Shown here in pieces: positions 35,004-46,622 of a stretch of DNA of 64,000 nt. The notes below the pieces were generated by a model. That model made no database searches. It saw nothing but the letters and a program-made list of their open reading frames with translations, and was not told the DNA's origin. Numbering within the stretch: the stretch's first letter is position 1; every line of letters begins with the position of its first letter. This stretch comes from Alentia gelatinosa (taxonomy: Eukaryota > Annelida > Polychaeta > Phyllodocida > Polynoidae), in the NCBI GenBank assembly GCA_950022655.1, contig OX465580.1:100768797-100832796 (forward strand). Direction: 5' to 3'. A program made the translations under genes and the position numbers.

Positions 35004-37759
35004 ACAAAAGTTATTCCACCCCCAGCAGCGTTAAGTAATAATAGCTTGTTCGCTCATAGGTATATAGGAATACCTTATAAATATATTCAACTAATTTATT
35101 CATTGCATTCATTGAACAAACTTCCTTTATTCTTAAATTATTCATTTCACATGTATATTCAGTATCAATTTCTCTTGATTTATATCTTGATATTTCAAAT
35201 TTCTATTCAACATTCTTGAAATAAGAAATTAACTGTTGCTAGTACACCAAGGTAGTACACCATTGTACTTATTATATACCTGTGCCAGTATGTTACACAA
35301 ATAACAACCTCTGTTAGGGTATTAGTATTAAATATATACCGGCACAGTATGGTGGTATAGAATGATGTACCACCCTACTTTGAATACAAATTCTGATTGG
35401 CTGAAAAAAATTGCACTGACCTACTTAGGAAGTACTGGCTGTGACTTGCAGCACACCACTAATTTATGCGTGCAATGGATCACAGGAGTTGAAGGGGAAA
35501 AAAGAGTAAAAAATGCACTTTCTGTGCTTGACTTTCACTAAGATGTCAACAGATATACCAGCACACTTTGAATCCAGCTCGGACGTTGTCTTATTTCCTT
35601 ATGCAATTCATCAAATACATATATTTGAAGGTATATAATAAAATAAAAATGTATTACCTTACTGGTACATCCTCGCATACCTTGTTTCTTTGGCTAAAAA
35701 TATTTATATATATTTTATCTTAATACCTAAATACAAATCACACACCGACACACACATACACCATATTTACTGGTACGCTCCTTGGGCAACAGGATGTGAG
35801 GATGACACCAATAAAACAACCTTACTTACCGCCACAGACACAGAACTATCGTACTCCAATGTCCACAAGGCACGTGCCTTGAGAAAAGATTAGTAGGGTT
35901 AACACACGAGCAGGTTTTCCCCTTTCAATTTCCCCTTTTTACCAGCACACAAAGTAGTAAAAGAGGACAGGTAGTAACACTTAAAGTGTTTACAGACTGT
36001 ATTCCCTTGAGAGTTCCCAAATGGCACGAGAAACGAGTTTTACATTTGCCTTCCTGTGGTGCCTAGGAATATCAACCGGGGAACGTTCTCGATTGATTTT
36101 AACCCTTTACCTGCAGCACCAATTCCCCTGACATCACACCAACACCACTCCTACCGCAGATACATTAACCTAAAATTAGCATTGTCACGTGATTTGAATA
36201 TTTTGCTCTGATAACCGATGGTACTCCGTTGTACTGAATCAAAGATCTTTATTCCCTTTTTACTTCACTCAAGTTTTATGGAATTCAAACAATAGTTAGT
36301 ACGTGTATATCATAATATGTATCATAATTACCAATGATACCCGGAGACATTATACTGCGTTAAACGGAATGCATCGAAGCTTCATGCTACGAGTAAGGGG
36401 TTAGGTATCTATGCAGGTTGTTTTAGATGGACTATTCACTAGTTTTACTGATTTTATCAATCATTAATGAAGAATAAGCATTGTGGAATGATATTAAAAC
36501 TTGAATGCAATAAGCAGTTGTAGTTGATCAAATGAATACAGCTCTCATGTAAAACGATAAAATAAGCAGAACGCTAATTGCAAAGTGGATCAGTAGAAGC
36601 AAGGTGCATTTCGATGGGCACCGTCTGGTTATCAGCTGGTATAACCTGTGAAATTAGCCAGCTCTTTGTAGTTACGCTTTTTAAATTACATTATAGGCAA
36701 TTTATGTAACTAGTGCCTTTTGAAACTTCCCGTTTCTTTAATGTTTCTTCATATAACGACTTTTTGTCTGTCCTGAATGATGATGATAATGTTAGAGAAG
36801 ATGTAATTAAGCATTAGTAATAATGAGGGGGGAAGGGTAGCAAGTTGAGACGAAAGACCATACTACCGGATTTACCTATGTATGTACATATGGAGGATAA
36901 CTTTTACTAGTGAAAAAGTGCATGAGGTCTACTATGTTTGTACTCTCCTGAATAATGAATTAACTCTTCCTTCCGAAAGAAAACATATATAATGTATTCT
37001 TACTGTTCCAGAGAAGGGTAGAAGGGATCAGGTTGATTACATAGTTCCAACCATGACTTCTAGCAGTTAATTCCAAGTAGCCTTTACTATCTCTACGTAC
37101 CAAGCATCCCTGAATACAGTGGAATTTGAGCGATGATCAATATTGTATTTATATTCATTGACAGACGTATCAGGGGATTGGCCTTTGATCCGTGTATTAA
37201 CTGACTCACATTTTGGGTTGTCGCCGTCCAACTAGATGAGTAACACACGGAAAGCCAAGGGTGAGAAGCATATGTTTTAAGAAGTATGTTGAAACGGACG
37301 TTATAATCGGGTTTGTGGAGTCTCCAGATACTGTTTTGCTTTCCATTGCATCTACTATTTCATTAATTCCGTGTTTGAATTCAATCTCCAATTAGGTATT
37401 TTGTGATATTGCTTTTCTTACAGGATTATATTCAATGATATTTATACTGGTTTCCAAAATGCGTAGCGTCCAACCTATCACAACCTTGTTCGCTTGACGT
37501 CGAGGGCTGTCTCAGGCGTTTTATTTCGGAGTGGTAAGAATTCACCGCATCTGTCGTTACAATAAATGCTAAAATGGCGATATCTGGAATGTTTATTATT
37601 ATACACATATGGCTGTATCAGATACATATACCTCCCACTCCTACCCATGGCGTATTTTCACCCGAACGCCACCAGGTGTCAAGGTACATTTTCATGTGTT
37701 GATGTACATCGTCACTATTTTTAGGTAGTCTACTCAAGGTTTATCACAATACAAAATTA
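35004..37759. other. No gene seen
   Basis: AT-rich. A loosely repeated segment (TATATACC, then CAGTATG) occurs near 35273-35292 and 35333-35352. A TCACGTGA E-box at about 36186 is isolated. Confidence 0.55.
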
Positions 37760-37852
37760 GGCTGACTCTTCGTACTTCAAAATGCCTTTGTGATCAATGT
37801 ATATTTGATCAATAATTTTACTGCATATTTTTGATGTACGAAGAGAGTAAGC
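37760..37852. mobile_element. Small fold-back element, 93 bp
   Basis: The left arm starts GGCTGACTCTTCGTACTTCA and the right arm is its complement with a few differences. An inner pair of TGATCAA segments continues the pairing. Non-coding. Confidence 0.5.
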
Positions 37853-40463
37853 CAGTTCCCGTGTTTTCTCCCTCCTCCACCCACCTTCTTTTTTCTGAGG
37901 GAAAATAATAAGGTTAGCAATACACATTACATATTGTTAATTACTCGACTGCACTTCTTCCACTCATGACTCGTAATTACCTGTGTTGACCACTATATAG
38001 CGAACTCAAGATGAACTTCTCGACCCGGGTGTGTAGTGTACTGTAATCAAGCACTGGTGCAACGATAAAGAGCAAGGGTCCCGCCAATTGACGGGTTGTG
38101 CTTGGTAATTTTGTTTCCTGGCGATATGTTGATGTGGTGGATTGCCTTAGTGATATACCACAATACATCTACTGGTATTGCCCTCTCGATCTTCGACTCC
38201 GTAGACCATCTGACATCATCACTCATGTATATGTCCCAGTAGCAGCAAATAGCCTGCCCGACGTTTGGTAGCCCGAATTTCGGTCCACCTTTTTTTCTCT
38301 TTTCTGTAAACCACGTCACGTGGTATTTCCTTCTATTTTATGTTTGCGTGGGGCTTAGTTTATGGTGGAGTGTTCGGTAAGATACGGATTCAGCGAGGTG
38401 GAGACGGAATGGCGACCTATCCTCTAGGACGGGGGCTGATTCCGGGTGGGGTAGAGGGATCGTTGCGGTCGGCCCGTCTTAGGGATGGAGGGGCATGGTT
38501 AGGGGTGAAGAAGGTGGTTGCTGGTGGTAGTGGTTGGGGGGAGGGGCTACGCTCGATCGTGCTGCTCGCTACTAGTAAAAGACCAAAGAAATTTCTCAGT
38601 CGACCCTATCGGGGTTAGAGAGATCCAAGTTATTGCAGTGACCGGTATGGGGAACATATAGCAGAGGTGTAGGGCACGGTATAGAACTGGAAGTAGGTGG
38701 TTAAAAGGTGGCTGGGAGATAGAGGTGTTGACGGTCGATGACCAAGTGGCGAAGTTGCAAGTTTGGGAAACTCCGGATCCTGGTCACAGGGCAAGTCGTA
38801 TTGGTGCATGGATGCCAGAAAGGGAATATCTTATAGCCCTGCTACTTCCAGAAAGTTCATGTATGTCGAATTCTTCCACATCCAGTCTCTACCCTCCGAC
38901 TTCCTCAACCATACTCATTAAGCCCCTTAATTGATTGATATACGGATATTAAGAGTACAGCAAAGATGATGTTGAATACCAAATCGTCAATGTGTCATTT
39001 TGCTTTCATTTGTGGTGCAAAACCTAACTACATAAGTCTAAGAATGTCATTAACTGGAAACAGACTAACATATGAACCGAAAAGTAAATGGGACAGACCT
39101 TTATAGAATCTTAGATTCTACACGTAAACAGTAGAAAAAGTAGGCAAAAGGTCAGGAGTGGGATACTGGGATATAGTAGTTGCATGTGTCCAGTCTATGC
39201 TATAGGGAAAACTGAGATATGGACAACGTTGTCGATTGAGTCTAAAGAGATGGACGCGATACAGAATGTACGAGGTATAGGAATGAAAGGTGGAGTTGAA
39301 GCAGAGAGGATGGGTAGTAAAGGAAGCAGGGCTCAGACGACGGTGGCAGTGGAGTGGTAGGGGTACCAGTGGTAGTAGTGAAAGGGATGGAATCTGACGA
39401 TGTGGGGGTAGAAAGCTGGGACGTGGCTATTGTGCGTCATATTGACTGTAGTCAGTATAGCGGGAGGGGGTGTAGGTGGGGTCCATGTCTGGGGTTAGGG
39501 GATGTAGGGGGTGGGGTGTCGCTCACCTCCACCCCTACCCAATGGTAACCCCCTTGGCTTGATGAATTACGACCCGGCCAAAAGCAGGACAAGGCTCATC
39601 GATGCCGAGCAGGTCGTTGGTCCGTCTGTCTGCCTAGCCTGCCGTCCACCACACGACCGGTCACAAACAGATAGAGAGAGCCAGCCAGCCCGGGAGATGA
39701 ACATGTAAAACGTGGAATGAATGGCCCGTGCTGGGAGCGGCGTTTCAGGCGACTGGGTGCCTAGAAAAGCCGGAGCATCTTCGCGTCGTCTGGCGTCCAT
39801 GCTAATCGAATGGCACCAACAATGTAATGCTGATCAGCCAGGGGCTGGCCCGGTTAGCGTGATGGATGGACAAGGGCTTGTCTTACAGTCACCAGGGGTC
39901 GTGTTAGCCCCAGCACCATCTCCTCCTCACAATATGCACTACCGTCTGACTGACCGCCGACTCCTCCATGTGCAGCGCCACCCATCACCACCTCCAATAT
40001 GTGCCATTGCTACATCTGGCTCACCAATATTTCCCCCAATTTGCACTATCATCTCATCTAACGTACTGCAACCCCAACTAATGAGTACCGCCCTACATGT
40101 TATCACCAACAGCTCATCACTATGTACCAGAACCTCCTCACCTTTTTTAAAGACTTTTTTAATTCAAGTTTATTTTACGCCGTTACAGACATTCACCCGT
40201 CTCCGGGCGATCTTCCACTTTGGCGTCGGAGGTGCACCCCGGAGGTGTGGACGTTCACCCAACCTAACTGACCACCATTTCCTTCAATATGCACCTCCGC
40301 CACATCTGACTCCATCTTATCTCATAACTTATACTTCTAAAGTTGCCCTTAGATTATGATTCGATTGATGTGTACTTATAAACAATAGCGTTTCAGATGT
40401 GTGCAATTCCTTTTCATATATCCCCTATTGGGCACAAAGGGCAGCAATCTAAATGATCGACTT
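37853..40463. other. No gene assigned; strongly G-rich plus strand in two parts
   Basis: CACGTG inside the palindrome CCACGTCACGTGG lies at about 38311-38323. At 38340-38620 and 39290-39540 the plus strand is rich in G and poor in C, which leaves long glycine-rich frames open by composition. The 212-codon plus frame (39721-40359) is low-complexity and unrecognised. Confidence 0.45.
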
Positions 40464-40490
40464 GTTTTTTTTGTTTTTTTTTAAAAAGGC

Positions 40491-40496
40491 TTTATT
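40491..40496 (-). promoter_or_regulatory. Polyadenylation signal of the LINE
   Basis: AATAAA on the minus strand, 9 bases before the A-rich tail. Confidence 0.75.
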
Positions 40497-40860
40497 GCGT
40501 TCGATCACGACGGATCGCTCTTCCAGCAACAGCATTAGTACAAATGGATGACAATATTAACAGGTTTATGGTATTTACAATGAGTGGACAACCTCGTTGG
40601 GCTATTCCATTTTCTCTCACATTCTGACAAGGTCGTTCCTAATCTAATCACATCAGTCTATTTTAGTTATATTTGTTCGGATACTTACTAGAGAATACCT
40701 TGTCTGTAATTATCCTATATTCGATCTTAAATTACAAGATAACAAATCATAACATAGTGAGTGAATAACCACTTCATGTAGAACAGGCAGGTAGATGGAC
40801 AGGCAAATCAATCAATTTTTCACTGCAACGCAGTTGGTGAAAGGTGTTTATAGGCTGATC

Positions 40861-42726
40861 TTACAATTTGACGATGGTCTCCAGTACTTCCCTTTTGAAC
40901 AAAGTTTTTGAACAATTATTTTGTAAATGAGCGGGTAAGGTGTTCCATAGACTGATACCGAAATAAACTGCAGATTTCCTGAATTTCTCCTTTTTTGGAT
41001 GTGGCAGTTTGATATTAAACTTTGCTTGCGATCTTGTTTGGATACGATTTGGCTCTGGGTTAACTTTATCTATCATTGATAGGTTGAATAAAGAGCGGAT
41101 TATTCCCTCTAAAAGGAGTCTTCTCCTGTGTTCTGGTTTCTCTATCTTACATTTTGAAAGTAATTCCTCCGTTTTAATAAATAACCCATCCCGATATGCC
41201 TCGCTATGTAGTGCTATTCTAAGTGCTCTGTTTATTCCTCGGTCTACCTTGGTCTTTACTTCTTTGGAACTACCTTCCAATAGAAAAGAACAATGGTCTA
41301 CGAGTGGGAGGAGGCAAGTGGTAACCACTTTCAGGGCAGTTTCTTTCTTTATAAAATTTCTCACCCTCCTAAATACAGCACATTTGTCATTGAGCATTCC
41401 TAGTATTTTCATGCCATGCTTTTTAAAATTTAATTCGGTGTCGATTGTTGCTCCCAAGTAGTTCATTTCTTCTACACTCTCCAACACTTTTTCCCCCATT
41501 TTTATATGTCCCCTGTTTTCCTTACTTATAGCTACCCTACTACCGTGGAACATAATTTTTGTTTTATTGGCATTTATTGTTAACCTATTAGCACTAAACC
41601 AGGAGTATAGTTTGTCCACCACCCTTTGGATTTTCGATTCAGCCTGTGGAAGTTTTTTGTCGCTGGTCACGACCACCAAATCGTCCGCGTACATAAGTAC
41701 AAAACAATTTTCAGGTAGGCAACTCGGCAAGTCATTCACGTAAATTAGAAATAACAAAGGGCCCAGTATGGAACCCTGTGGTACCCCGAATTTTACTTCT
41801 TCACTCTCCGATTGTTCATCTCCATACCTTGTATAGCATGATCTACCATTTAACTAACTCTCAAACCATCTGATAATATTCGGCCCGAGTCCTGCTTCCG
41901 ACAACTTATGGATTAGTAGATTGTGGTCCACACAATCGAAAGCTTTTTTCACATTTACGTACGTAGCTATCGATACCTCCTTATCATTGTCCCGTTGTAT
42001 TAGATACTGGACTAATTTTAAAACGGCCCCCCCGGTGCTTCTTTTCTTCCTAAACCCAAATTGATTTACATAGAAATAATTCCGACTCTCCAGATAAGTA
42101 TACAACTGCGTGTGTACTATCCGTTCCAGGACCTTCCCTGGAACGGGTAGCACACACACCGGCCTCCAATTCCCGATATCAGACAAGTCCCCTGACTTCG
42201 GGAGAGGAGAGATTCTCCCATTCCTCCAACTTTGCGGGAACTCCCCATTTTTTAATAGGAGTTGCAGGACTCGGGTGAATATATCAGAGCATGACAACAA
42301 GGAATTTCTTAACAGACTACATTTCACCCCTTCCATCCCAGACGATTTATCTACCGAAATTCTTTGGACCAGTTTTACGACTTCGTCATTCGTAATTTTA
42401 TCAATATCAACTTCCCACCCGCCATGGTTTTCTCGATTAACATATCTCAAGAGATTGGTATCAACAAGGGCTGCACTCAGTTTCATACCTATGGTACAAA
42501 AGAAGTTATTCGCATGGTCTGCGCATCTGTCTAAGTTTAATACATTTCCCGTGCTTTCTTTAAAGCAGACTATCGGTTTGGTACCAGGTGGTTTGATTAG
42601 CTGATTCAGCTCCTTCCAGTATTTCTTTGGATTATTAGCACAGTTCTTTAGTTGCTTTTCAATATATTTCCTCCTACAGACCCTAATGTCCTTTTTAATT
42701 TTTTTACTTAATGTCCAAGTATCAAA
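40861..42726 (-). pseudogene. LINE ORF2 fragment: linker, reverse transcriptase and C-terminal region, one nonsense codon
   Basis: The 622-codon minus-strand frame is open except for TAG at 41851-41853. In order: a basic linker with NPKKYWKELNQLI (about 42600-42640), RT blocks with SGMEGVKCSLL and ISPLPKSGD, the thumb-side NYFYVNQFGFRKKRSTGGA, motif A as YVNVKKAFD, then, after the stop, GVPQGSILGPLLFLIYVNDL, the YADD catalytic box (41680-41691), a YLGATID segment and the C-terminal W-N-x-L-P block. Motif A normally has aspartate where this copy has asparagine (AAT, 41953-41955), so the copy has lost a catalytic metal-binding residue as well as its reading frame. Enzymes of this family copy their RNA into nicked nuclear DNA. 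Confidence 0.9.
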
Positions 42727-42729
42727 TTA

Positions 42730-44687
42730 GAATAAATCAATCGGTAACGTCCAGAATAATTTAGTCCAAGCAGACAGATCACCTGTTCAAACCAACCCCC
42801 ATCCTTCTTAAACGTTTACCCTAAACCCATCCAACTTCTCAATGTGATTGGGAGCATCCAACCTAAACAACCATCTATCAGTGCATCCCAGCGATGTAGG
42901 CCTATGTCGCTGCATCTAGTTCACCACCCATTATCATCGTCTTCTCTTATTCGGCGATTGGTTACCATTGCTCCACAGGCATCTTTTCCAATGGACTTAT
43001 AATGCATTCCAGTCTTCCATTATCCACAGACGATATTGCAAGGGGCTGAAGCCTAAAGCCACGTCAACAAACTGACTACATCAGGCACTAGGTAGTCACC
43101 AAAGCCAGAATAACCATCAGCTTGCAAACCATCCCTTCCCTTTTCCCGTACTGAACTACACCATCACCACTCTACCGATACATCCCTCAAGCTCCTACAA
43201 GAACAAGGTACGGGTACCATGATGTACCAAGTAGAACAAAGCATATCCAGCAGTAATGACCATTTTTACTCGACAGCATATGATAATCGCAGTGATTTAT
43301 AGCAAAAGCAAATTAGCCAAGCAGAATTTCTTCCGAAGAGGTCGTATTCCTATGGCGGGACAGGATCGATAAAGGAGTTATGCTATTTACTTATCCCTTT
43401 TTACCATTTTTTACCTTGTCTTAATAAGAAGACAGGCACGGGCGATTGGGTGCAGATGCCATTCCGACTAGGGTGGGTTAGAAATGAGACTGATCTACCA
43501 CGAAGATGAATTGTTCTGCCCTTTTTTGGCCAATTTCCAGAGGACTGTATTAGGGGTATGGGCTAGCTGAGATCCCACATGCAGACGTATGAGGAAATGA
43601 GTAAAAATCCCCATCCTCTGTCCTCCATTACCAGGCTAGGCACAACTTGGCTAACTTCTTCCACCTGAATTATCCTGCATATTGCCAGCCTCGTCTCACC
43701 GACAAGACTATAAAATTATGCCAGTGTGATTTGCGAGCAGTATATTAAAGAGACTTCGTGACATCAATGTCAATGGCTATTATGTCCGTATACACATGTG
43801 CGGCTATAAGACTATCAGGGTTCCTTATGGGCCACTCAAGAACATTGCGAAAGTGTATTCTGCTCTAGACTTCCGTATACCTTGGTTTGATAACTAATAA
43901 AGGCAGATGGTTTTCCCTGATTGCCTTTTTTCTTTCATCTGAGCACTCGGGATAAGATTCTGCAAAATGCATCAAAAACTATATCTGAATTTTATAGGAT
44001 TGGCCCAGCAAGAGTTTTAAAAAGACATCTTCGTTCTTGCCTTCACAATGTCGCATTTTGAACCTAAATGTTGGAGAAGGTGTCCAACAGGAACGTTTAT
44101 TGGCCCATTATTAAAAATAGTTATTGTCGGTTAATGCATTTATTATGAGTTATACAGAAAACAAGGTCATCCACTATAAACGGTGAAAACGCGGGTAGTT
44201 TTTCATAGTTGGGGACGTTTTATTTCAATCTCCCATCTAGATAAAAAACAAATGGAGGAAAGAGAGATTGAGAAAGAAGGGGTCTGTATCTGTTGTACAG
44301 ATACATACCCCCTCATTCTGTGACAGGGTGACTGGTGTGACAGAAGTTCTCTGCCTGCACACTCCCTCTTATCTGGGACCAGAATCCGGGCGTGCGAATA
44401 TAGGCCGCAGTTGTACGTGTCCTTTATCTACCCGACTCCATTGGGTTGGGGGCGAATGGGCGTAGGTTAAGCGAATACTTCGGCGTTATCAGGTGTTCCC
44501 TGTACCCGCCACATCGCCCTAGCCAGACGCTACTGCATTCATACACCATGATAGACTAAAAGCTGACGAGGCGGCCTGTTTGGTACACCGTCACTTACTC
44601 CCCATAGCCCTCTTTTAGCCACTATTCACTCTGTCTTGACGCAGTCTGCCTATCTTTTACTATCTGCATCTATCTATCAGTCTGTTA
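42730..44687. other. No gene seen
   Basis: Non-coding DNA upstream of the LINE insertion. I found no continuation of the endonuclease domain here, which confirms truncation. Confidence 0.6.
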
Positions 44688-44723
44688 GTCTGTCTGTCTG
44701 TCTGTCTGTCTGTCTGTGTCTCT

Positions 44724-44782
<59 letters not shown>
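44688..44782 (+). repeat. (TCTG)n followed by (TA)n microsatellites
   Basis: TCTG units at 44688-44716, then about 28 TA units at 44727-44782. Confidence 0.95.
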
Positions 44783-44786
<4 letters not shown>

Positions 44787-46260
44787 TATGTGGGTATTTC
44801 TTAATATTATATATTTATAATAATATATAAAACGTGCGTGTGTGCGCGCAATGTACACAACTATATCAATTTCGGTTTCTCTGTATGCCAATACATATAT
44901 CAAATATACATATGTATATATAGTTTCTGATTTTCCTATACTAGAGAAGAACCCACATGTCTATGGTCTCTTACAGATATCCATTTCAATTAAACTACGA
45001 GAAATGTACCCGATTCAGGAAATCTTTAAAATTTGATCATTCCTGCCGTGTGGTCGTGGTGCTTTATTTCTCCTCTCAACCACGTTAAGGTGGGTCAATC
45101 CTTCTGACCATGTCTTCGTGAAAATGCCAATACGCCGGGATCAACCTCAATCAGATTTGGCGCTCAGCAGCTCTCCCCGAGCAACTCGAGTTTTTTTTCT
45201 GTGTGATCCAGAAGGGAGGATAGGGACGGTATGAATTTTTTATAATAGAAATATTAAGAAACACCCACTTAAAAAAACCTTTCGTGGCCTTTGGGTGATG
45301 GCAGGCAATACATAGTGAGGGAAATGAATCAGGTCCAGTGTGTTCCGCCTGCCCTGTGTTGTGGATGCGCCTTGGTGGCTGTGCAATGAATTCAAAGGAA
45401 GCTGCTCTTCGGGAGCCTGGGTGAGCAACTCCAGGCGGTGTGCGGTGCTAACGGGTAGTGACGGCAGGCATTGATTGCATCACGGGGGTGTATGGGGCGC
45501 CAGGCGGGGACGAGGTGGAGGCAGGGCGCGGTCAGGGCGTCTCCGACCGGGCCAGGGATCAAAGGCCATCGGGCTTTATCTAATCACCGCCCTATCCGTC
45601 TAAGGTAAAGACGTTGCGGGTCGGATCCACGGCCCCTCACTCCCGCCCCTCCAGTGCCCGGCGGACCCCAGTACTGTTGCATTGCACCTGCAGCTGCCTG
45701 CAACCGTACAGGCAGCCCCGACCTGCGGGGGCGGGGGGTGCCAACGGGCGACTAGAGAGGAGGAACGATGCTTCTCCCCCGATCACCTCCAGCCCCAGCT
45801 TCCCATTGAATCACATGCGTACCTTTCTTATACGGAAACCGCAACATACGCGGCGACCGATGCACACACGGACTGGTCCGGATTTCAGCGGACAGCGATG
45901 CTGGTCGGATAAGGCGGCGTCTTAAGCACGCTCACACCCGGGCGTGATGGATCCGCGGATTACCCGCCCCGCGGAGGTGGGAGACCGGGGGTGGAGGATG
46001 TGTGAGGGGGTGGCACCTTAAGCGCCGCGTGGAGAAAAAATGGAAGGCGTATTGACGTGCTTGTTTATCTATTTGATGGTGATTATCGCCAAAATAAGAT
46101 CAGCGACAAGCAAGGCGTGGGGGAGGGGGTATATGCACAAGCCCTCACCAGCCCTCAACCCCTCACTTACTCCAGGCAACACGTCCCCCCGTACACCACG
46201 CCCACTGGAATGTGAAGTTGGGAGACGAGGGTATAGGGGTGAAGGTGATTGATGTATCGT
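44783..46260. other. No gene assigned; GC-rich at 45380-46020
   Basis: The GC-rich part has CpG-dense segments (45470-45560, 45590-45760, 45930-46010) and overlapping frames with no recognisable content. Possibly a CpG island. Confidence 0.4.
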
Positions 46261-46261
46261 A

Positions 46262-46622
46262 AATAGGTCGATACGTGTTGGTAGTCATGACAGAGGGAGG
46301 GACAGAAAAGGACAGAGGAAGGACGTTAGATATGGAGAGGGAAGACGGGAGAATGGAGGGAGTGAGATCGAGGGAGAGGGTGCAGAAAATGTAGGAAGAA
46401 AGAGGGAATATGAGCAAAGAGAAACTTGGAGGGTAGGAGGGAGAGTGGGAAATAGAGCGGGGGATAGACATGGAGGCAGGTAGATGAGAGACAAAGAGAC
46501 AGTGGAATGATTGAGGAAGCCTGAGGGAGGCAGTGAGGTGTAGGTACGTAGACTTGGAAAGACAGGGTGAAGGATAAAATGAGAAAGAGGGAGAGAGAAG
46601 AATGTGGGAGAAAAGAGACACA
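46262..46622 (+). repeat. Polypurine (GA-rich) tract
   Basis: About 360 bp in which the plus strand is nearly all A and G with frequent GGGAGG and GAGAGA. It keeps minus-strand frames open with Ser/Pro/Leu-rich translations that should not be taken as protein. Confidence 0.85.

Larger units (their letters stand above)
40464..42726 (-). mobile_element. 5'-truncated LINE (CR1/Jockey-like group)
   Basis: On the minus strand, a linker and reverse transcriptase frame (42726-40861) is followed by about 380 bp of 3' UTR, an AATAAA signal (complement of 40491-40496), then an A-rich tail (complement of 40464-40482). The endonuclease domain and ORF1 are missing, as usual for LINE insertions truncated at the 5' end. 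No target duplication was recognised. The clade is inferred from the RT and C-terminal style; CR1, Jockey and related groups cannot be separated by eye. Confidence 0.85.

Noticed and set aside
39721..40359. 212-codon plus-strand frame
   Set aside because: Low-complexity Pro/Ser/Thr/His text in C-rich DNA, no recognisable domain, and other frames nearby are also open.
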